Positions 37,349 through 41,965 of a stretch of DNA of 41,965 nucleotides are shown one piece after another. Below the pieces are notes generated by a model. It was not told the origin of the DNA and ran no database searches. It saw only the letters and a program-made list of their open reading frames with translations. Each line of letters starts with the position of its first letter. Positions within the stretch are counted from its first letter, which is position 1. Source of the stretch: Candidatus Omnitrophota bacterium (lineage in GTDB: Bacteria > Omnitrophota > Gorgyraeia > Zapsychrales > Zapsychraceae); NCBI GenBank assembly GCA_020053475.1, contig JAGVNC010000010.1:1-41965 (forward strand). The letters run 5' to 3'. The translations under genes and the position numbers were made by a program.

Positions 37349-38308
37349 ATTAAGAAAATTGGTATTTTGACATCCGGAGGAGACGGCCCAGGCATGAATG
37401 CCGCCATCCGTGGCTGTGTCCGCGCGGGTCTAAAAGCCGGATTCGAGATTGACGGGATCATGCGTGGTTACGCAGGATTATTGAAGGAAGAAATTATTCC
37501 GTTAAATCATCGCTCCGTTTCGAATATTATTAGCCATGGCGGGACCATTTTGAAAACAGCCCGTTCCAAGGAATTTGCAACACCCTCTGGCAAAGAAGCG
37601 GCTGTTAAAATTTTGCTTAAGCATAATATCGATGCCCTTATCGTGATTGGGGGAGATGGGAGTTATCGAGGGGCCGCGGAACTTTGGCAAAAGTTCGATT
37701 ATCCTGTGATTGGATTGCCGGGCACGATCGATAACGATCTTAACGGAACGGACCAAACGATCGGTTGTCATACGGCGGTGAATACAGCCTTGGATGCCAT
37801 CGATAAAATACGAGATACAGCGCATAGTATGGAACGTGTGTTTATTGTTGAGGTCATGGGAAATAAATCGGGTTATATTGCGGTGGAAGTTGCATTGGGC
37901 GCCGGAGCCGAAGATGTCATTGTCCCCGGAAGAAAATTTGATTATGAGCGGATGTGCCGTGATATTAAAGAAGGGAATAAAAAAGGAAAGATTAGCTGGA
38001 TCATCGTTGTCGCCGAAGGCGCCGGCCATGCTCATGAAATCGCCAACACGATTACGACGATGACGGGATTAGAAACACGGTTTGTCGTTTTAGGCCATAT
38101 TCAGCGAGGCGGGACTCCAACCGGTCAAGATAGAATCATGGCCACCCGCTTAGGGGCGGCAGCGATTGATTTGATTCAACAGGGAATGTTTGGTAAGGCG
38201 GTCGGTGTCCTTCAAGATGAAATCAATGTGATTGACATCAAGGATGCGACTCATAAGGAATTCAGGCATTTAGACGATTTTTGTCATTTAATAAAATTAT
38301 TAACTTAA
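37349..38308 (+). CDS. pfkA: ATP-type 6-phosphofructokinase; canonical start codon not found
   Basis: KKIGILTSGGDGPGMNAAIRG, IVIGGDGSYRGA, GLPGTIDNDLNGTDQTIGCHTAVNTALDAIDKIRDTA. Start placed at ATT 37349 by the expected MKKIGILTSGGD; the first standard start is TTG 37367. Confidence 0.88.
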   Translation: MKKIGILTSGGDGPGMNAAIRGCVRAGLKAGFEIDGIMRGYAGLLKEEIIPLNHRSVSNIISHGGTILKTARSKEFATPSGKEAAVKILLKHNIDALIVIGGDGSYRGAAELWQKFDYPVIGLPGTIDNDLNGTDQTIGCHTAVNTALDAIDKIRDTAHSMERVFIVEVMGNKSGYIAVEVALGAGAEDVIVPGRKFDYERMCRDIKEGNKKGKISWIIVVAEGAGHAHEIANTITTMTGLETRFVVLGHIQRGGTPTGQDRIMATRLGAAAIDLIQQGMFGKAVGVLQDEINVIDIKDATHKEFRHLDDFCHLIKLLT

Positions 38309-38329
38309 TTCAAGAAGGGAATACAAGCA

Positions 38330-39322
38330 ATGCCAACAATCTATTATGAAAAAGATGCAGAGTTAGAAGCGTTTAAGAAAAAGAAAATCGCCGTCATCGG
38401 GTATGGGATTCAAGGCCGCGGACAAGCGTTAAGTTTACGCGACAGCGGACTTACTGTGATTATCGGCCAGCGGCCGGGGGGCGTGAATTATACCAAAGCC
38501 AAAGACGATGGCTTTGAACCCGTCGAGGCCAGCAAGGCGTCTAAAGAAGCCGATGTCATTATGCTATTGACCCAAGATCATTTACAAGCAGAAATTTATA
38601 AGAAAGATATTAAGCGGAATTTGAAAAAAGGAAAATCGCTCGCCTTTTCGCACGGATTTAACATTCATTTCGGCCAAATTAAACCGTCTGCGGATGTGGA
38701 TGTGTGGATGATCGCCCCCAAAGGCCCCGGCGCCTTGGTGCGTCGTCAATTCGAAGAAGGCAAAGGCGTTCCGTGCCTGGTGGCGGTGCATCAAAACCCT
38801 TCCGGGAATGCGCTTAAAGATGCGTTGGCTTATGCATGCGGGATCGGCGGAGGCCGGGCCGGCATTATTGAAACGACATTTAAAGAAGAAACAGAAACGG
38901 ATTTGTTCGGTGAGCAATCTGTTTTGTGCGGAGGGACAAGCGAGTTGATTAAGGCTGGGTTTGAAACATTAGTTAATGCCGGATACCAGCCGGAGATTGC
39001 TTATTTTGAATGCCTGCACGAATTAAAGTTGATCGTCGACCTTATTTATGAAGAAGGGATCAAGGGCATGCGCCAGCGTGTTTCCGATACGGCCGAATAC
39101 GGGGATTATACCCGGGGGCCGAGGATCATCACGGGCCGGACCCGTAAAGAAATGCAAAAAATATTAAAAGAAATCCAATCCGGGAAATTTGCCCGTGAAT
39201 GGATGCGCGAAAATAAAAACGGCAGGCTTAATTTTAACAAGTATCGCCAAGAATCCGAAAATCATCCCATCGAAAAAGTGGGGGCCCAATTGCGCCAAAT
39301 GATGCCCTGGATGAAAAAGTAG
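38330..39322 (+). CDS. ilvC: Ketol-acid reductoisomerase (class I)
   Basis: [72 protein letters not shown]. Confidence 0.95.
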   Translation: MPTIYYEKDAELEAFKKKKIAVIGYGIQGRGQALSLRDSGLTVIIGQRPGGVNYTKAKDDGFEPVEASKASKEADVIMLLTQDHLQAEIYKKDIKRNLKKGKSLAFSHGFNIHFGQIKPSADVDVWMIAPKGPGALVRRQFEEGKGVPCLVAVHQNPSGNALKDALAYACGIGGGRAGIIETTFKEETETDLFGEQSVLCGGTSELIKAGFETLVNAGYQPEIAYFECLHELKLIVDLIYEEGIKGMRQRVSDTAEYGDYTRGPRIITGRTRKEMQKILKEIQSGKFAREWMRENKNGRLNFNKYRQESENHPIEKVGAQLRQMMPWMKK

Positions 39323-39337
39323 ATTGAGTGAATTGCC

Positions 39338-40873
39338 ATGATTCAATCAGCCCCTAAAGAGAGAGTGTTAATTTTCGATACCACTTTGCGCGACGGCGAA
39401 CAAGCGCCGGGCGCCAGCATGAACGCGCAAGAGAAGCTGGACATCGCCCATGCGCTGGAACGCCTACGCGTCGATATCATCGAAGCGGGATTTCCCGTCA
39501 TCTCCAAGGGGGATTTTAATTCCGTCAAATTGGTGGCGGAGCATATTAAAAACTCTATTGTTTGTGGTTTAGCGCGGTGTATTAAAAAAGATATTGATGC
39601 GGCAGCTGAAGCGTTAACGTCGGCCAAACAGGCGCGGATTCATGTTTTTTTGGCAACTTCCAAAATCCACATGGAGCACAAATTTAAAAAGACGGAGGAT
39701 GAGATTTTTCAGATTGCCGTCGATCATGTGAAATACGCCCGTCAGAAATGCGAGAATATCGAGTTTTCTCCGGAAGACGCGTCGCGTTCAGATAAAAAAT
39801 TTCTTTATCGCATCATCGAAGCGGTGATTAAGGCCGGAGCCACGACCGTGAATATTCCCGATACGGTAGGCTACAGCATGCCGGCGGAGTACGGTCAATT
39901 AATCGCGGATATTAAGAATAATGTCCCTAATATTGATAAGGCAGTGATTTCGGTTCATTGCCATGATGATTTGGGACTTAGTGTGGCCAATTCATTGGCC
40001 GCGATCCTTAACGGCGCGCGTCAGGCGGAGTGCACAATCAATGGGATCGGCGAGCGTGCGGGCAATGCGTCCATGGAAGAGATCGTCATGGCTTTACGAA
40101 CACGCAGTGATTTTTACGGATGTGATACGAATATCAATCCCAAGGAATTTTTCCGCACGTCGCGTTTGGTCAGTAAATACACGGGGTTTGCCGTCGCTCC
40201 CAATAAAGCCATCGTCGGCCAAAACGCGTTTCGTCATGAAGCGGGGATTCATCAAGACGGGATGCTCAAAAATCGTTCCACCTACGAGATTATGCAGCCT
40301 AAAGACGTTGGGTTTACTTTAACCGGGCTGGTCTTAGGGAAACATTCCGGGAGGCATGCTTTTAACGACCGTTTAAAGAGTTTAGGGATTACGTTAAAGC
40401 CCATTCAATTGGATAAGGCCTTTGAGCGGTTTAAAAAAGTGGCGGATAAAAAGAAACAGGTATTTGATGAGGATTTGGTCGCGATCGTCGAGGACGAAGT
40501 CAAAGTGTTCCATGAAGCGTGGAGTTTTGTCAGATTGGAATCCAAGAGTGGAACAAACATCAAGCCCAACGTCCATGTGGTCTTGAAATCCAAGAACAAA
40601 TCTTATGAAAAGGAAATGACCGGGGACGGCCCTATCGACGCTTGTTATAAAGCCATTGATGCGATTACGAAGATGAAAGGGCAGTTGCTGGATTATTCGA
40701 TCCAATCCGTCACCCAGGGGAAAGATGCCCTGGGAGAAGTTACGGTCAAAGTCAAGATCCAGGAGAAAGTTGTCATTGCCCAAGGGACCAGCACGGATAT
40801 TTTGGAAGCATCGGCCAAGGCCTATTTAAATGCCGTCAACAAGGTGATTGCCCAAGCCCTTCAGAAGAAATAA
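39338..40873 (+). CDS. leuA: 2-isopropylmalate synthase
   Basis: IFDTTLRDGEQAPGASMNAQEKLDIAHALERLRVDIIEAGFPVIS, VHCHDDLGLSVANSLAAI, NGIGERAGNASMEEIVMAL. Confidence 0.95.
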   Translation: MIQSAPKERVLIFDTTLRDGEQAPGASMNAQEKLDIAHALERLRVDIIEAGFPVISKGDFNSVKLVAEHIKNSIVCGLARCIKKDIDAAAEALTSAKQARIHVFLATSKIHMEHKFKKTEDEIFQIAVDHVKYARQKCENIEFSPEDASRSDKKFLYRIIEAVIKAGATTVNIPDTVGYSMPAEYGQLIADIKNNVPNIDKAVISVHCHDDLGLSVANSLAAILNGARQAECTINGIGERAGNASMEEIVMALRTRSDFYGCDTNINPKEFFRTSRLVSKYTGFAVAPNKAIVGQNAFRHEAGIHQDGMLKNRSTYEIMQPKDVGFTLTGLVLGKHSGRHAFNDRLKSLGITLKPIQLDKAFERFKKVADKKKQVFDEDLVAIVEDEVKVFHEAWSFVRLESKSGTNIKPNVHVVLKSKNKSYEKEMTGDGPIDACYKAIDAITKMKGQLLDYSIQSVTQGKDALGEVTVKVKIQEKVVIAQGTSTDILEASAKAYLNAVNKVIAQALQKK

Positions 40874-40889
40874 TTGTTTCTTCCATTGG

Positions 40890-40946
40890 AAAATCTTTAG
40901 ACCATTCTTGTCAGTGAGGGAACGCAATGGTTTGAAGATTTTTTAT
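40890..40946 (+). terminator. Long interrupted hairpin followed by T-rich tract, upstream of aroE
   Basis: AAAATCTT-tag-ACCATT ... AATGGT-ttg-AAGATTTT then TTATT. Confidence 0.6.
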
Positions 40947-40953
40947 TAAGTGT

Positions 40954-41823
40954 ATGCGATCTAAAAAGATAACATATGGGATTATCGGTTACCCGCTGAG
41001 GCACACGCTGTCCCCGGCCATGCATAACACAGCATTCCGGGAATTAAAAGCCAACGCCACGTATAAAGCTTTTTCGCTCAAAGCAGATCAGCTGGATGAT
41101 TTCTTTGTCAATTTAAAGGAAAAATCGAGTCCTATTTTTGGGCTTAATGTCACCATCCCCTACAAAGAAGAAGTTCTCAAGTATATGGATACATTAACCC
41201 CTTTTGCCCAACGCGTGGGTGCCGTCAATACGATTGTCATCTCACCGGAGCGGACATTAACCGGGCATAATACGGATGGCCCGGGATTTTTAGCCCATCT
41301 CGTCGAATTAAAAATCAATACCAAAGGAAAACGTGTGGCGATTTTAGGGGCAGGAGGTTCGGCGCGGGCTATTTTGGCAACGTTGTGTCTTATCCCTGAA
41401 CGTCCTGAATCCATCAAAATTTATAATCGCACAAGTTCTCGCTTAGATGATCTTCTGGAAGATCTTAAGACGAGATTCGATGTAAGCATCATTCAACCCG
41501 TCACCCAGGTTGAAGATCTCAATGTCGAGATCGCCGATATCTTGATTAATACGACATCGGTAGGCCTGGGGAAAGATGATCCTTGTATCGTGGATGAAGA
41601 GGCGTTACATTCGAATTTATTCGTTTATGATTTAATTTATAATCCTGCCCAGACAGCGTTGCTCAAGGCCGCCCGGCGCAGGGGGGCCAAAACCGCCAAT
41701 GGGGCAGGCATGTTGTTTTATCAAGGAGTTTTAGCGCTTCAACATTGGGCGGATATGGTTTTAGACGACGAGATTAAACAAAAAATGCGAAAAAGTTTGC
41801 AAAAAGAATTGGAGTCGGCATGA
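40954..41823 (+). CDS. aroE: Shikimate dehydrogenase
   Basis: YGIIGYPLRHTLSPAMHNTAFRELKANATYKAF, GLNVTIPYKEEVLKYMD, GAVNTIV, NTDGPGF. Confidence 0.95.
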   Translation: MRSKKITYGIIGYPLRHTLSPAMHNTAFRELKANATYKAFSLKADQLDDFFVNLKEKSSPIFGLNVTIPYKEEVLKYMDTLTPFAQRVGAVNTIVISPERTLTGHNTDGPGFLAHLVELKINTKGKRVAILGAGGSARAILATLCLIPERPESIKIYNRTSSRLDDLLEDLKTRFDVSIIQPVTQVEDLNVEIADILINTTSVGLGKDDPCIVDEEALHSNLFVYDLIYNPAQTALLKAARRRGAKTANGAGMLFYQGVLALQHWADMVLDDEIKQKMRKSLQKELESA

Positions 41824-41965
41824 TCCCCGACAATCTTTTCATCGGAACCTGCATGTTTGTCCTGGGATCTTGCGTCGGTAGTTTTCTCAATGTTTGTATT
41901 GTGAGGCTCCCGCATGAAAAATCGGTTGTCTGGCCGGGATCCCATTGTGTGCAGTGCCAAAAACC
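41820..41965 (+). CDS. pilD: Prepilin peptidase (A24), N-terminal fragment truncated by window end
   Basis: MIPDNLFIGTCMFVLGSCVGSFLNVCIVRLPHEKSVVWPGSHCVQCQK; GSFLNVCIVRLP is typical of PilD N-termini. Confidence 0.85.
   Translation, partial: MIPDNLFIGTCMFVLGSCVGSFLNVCIVRLPHEKSVVWPGSHCVQCQK

Overview
This window reads as chromosomal DNA from a Gram-negative-type, under-described bacterium. Omnitrophota-like is my guess from gene content only and is not proven. The left third is accessory and surface-oriented: the 3' end of a repetitive secreted or fibre-like protein, a REP-associated (RAYT/Y1 HUH) transposase, a 2306-2310 aa putative outer-membrane protein (DUF11/SdrD-B-like plus a beta-rich barrel and a terminal TPR), and a 1273 aa secreted TPR/coiled-coil protein with about ten repeats. 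The rest is mostly housekeeping: YyaL/DUF255, AsmA, PilZ, YgjP-like peptidase, DUF167, YqeY, polysaccharide deacetylase, GH94-like protein, a Cys-rich secreted protein, lpxB, msbA, rpsB-tsf-pyrH-frr, three tRNAs (Lys, Leu, Gly), ptsN-yvcK-ptsH-ptsI, a nucleotidyltransferase, metK, ahcY, pfkA, ilvC, leuA, aroE and a partial pilD. The observations I rate highest are: (1) a 50-bp GC-rich hairpin element, 49/50 identical in two copies 10.6 kb apart, each ending in the Shine-Dalgarno of an unrelated gene (a PilZ gene and essential rpsB); (2) a pfkA with no ATG/GTG/TTG at its conserved N-terminus, implying an AUU/AUA-type start or an error; (3) a RAYT promoter embedded in a perfect hairpin, with the RAYT joined by TAATG to the giant surface gene; (4) two unrelated long inverted repeats filling both inter-tRNA spacers; (5) convergent genes sharing one CTAG for both stop codons. 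No CRISPR array or rRNA was seen.
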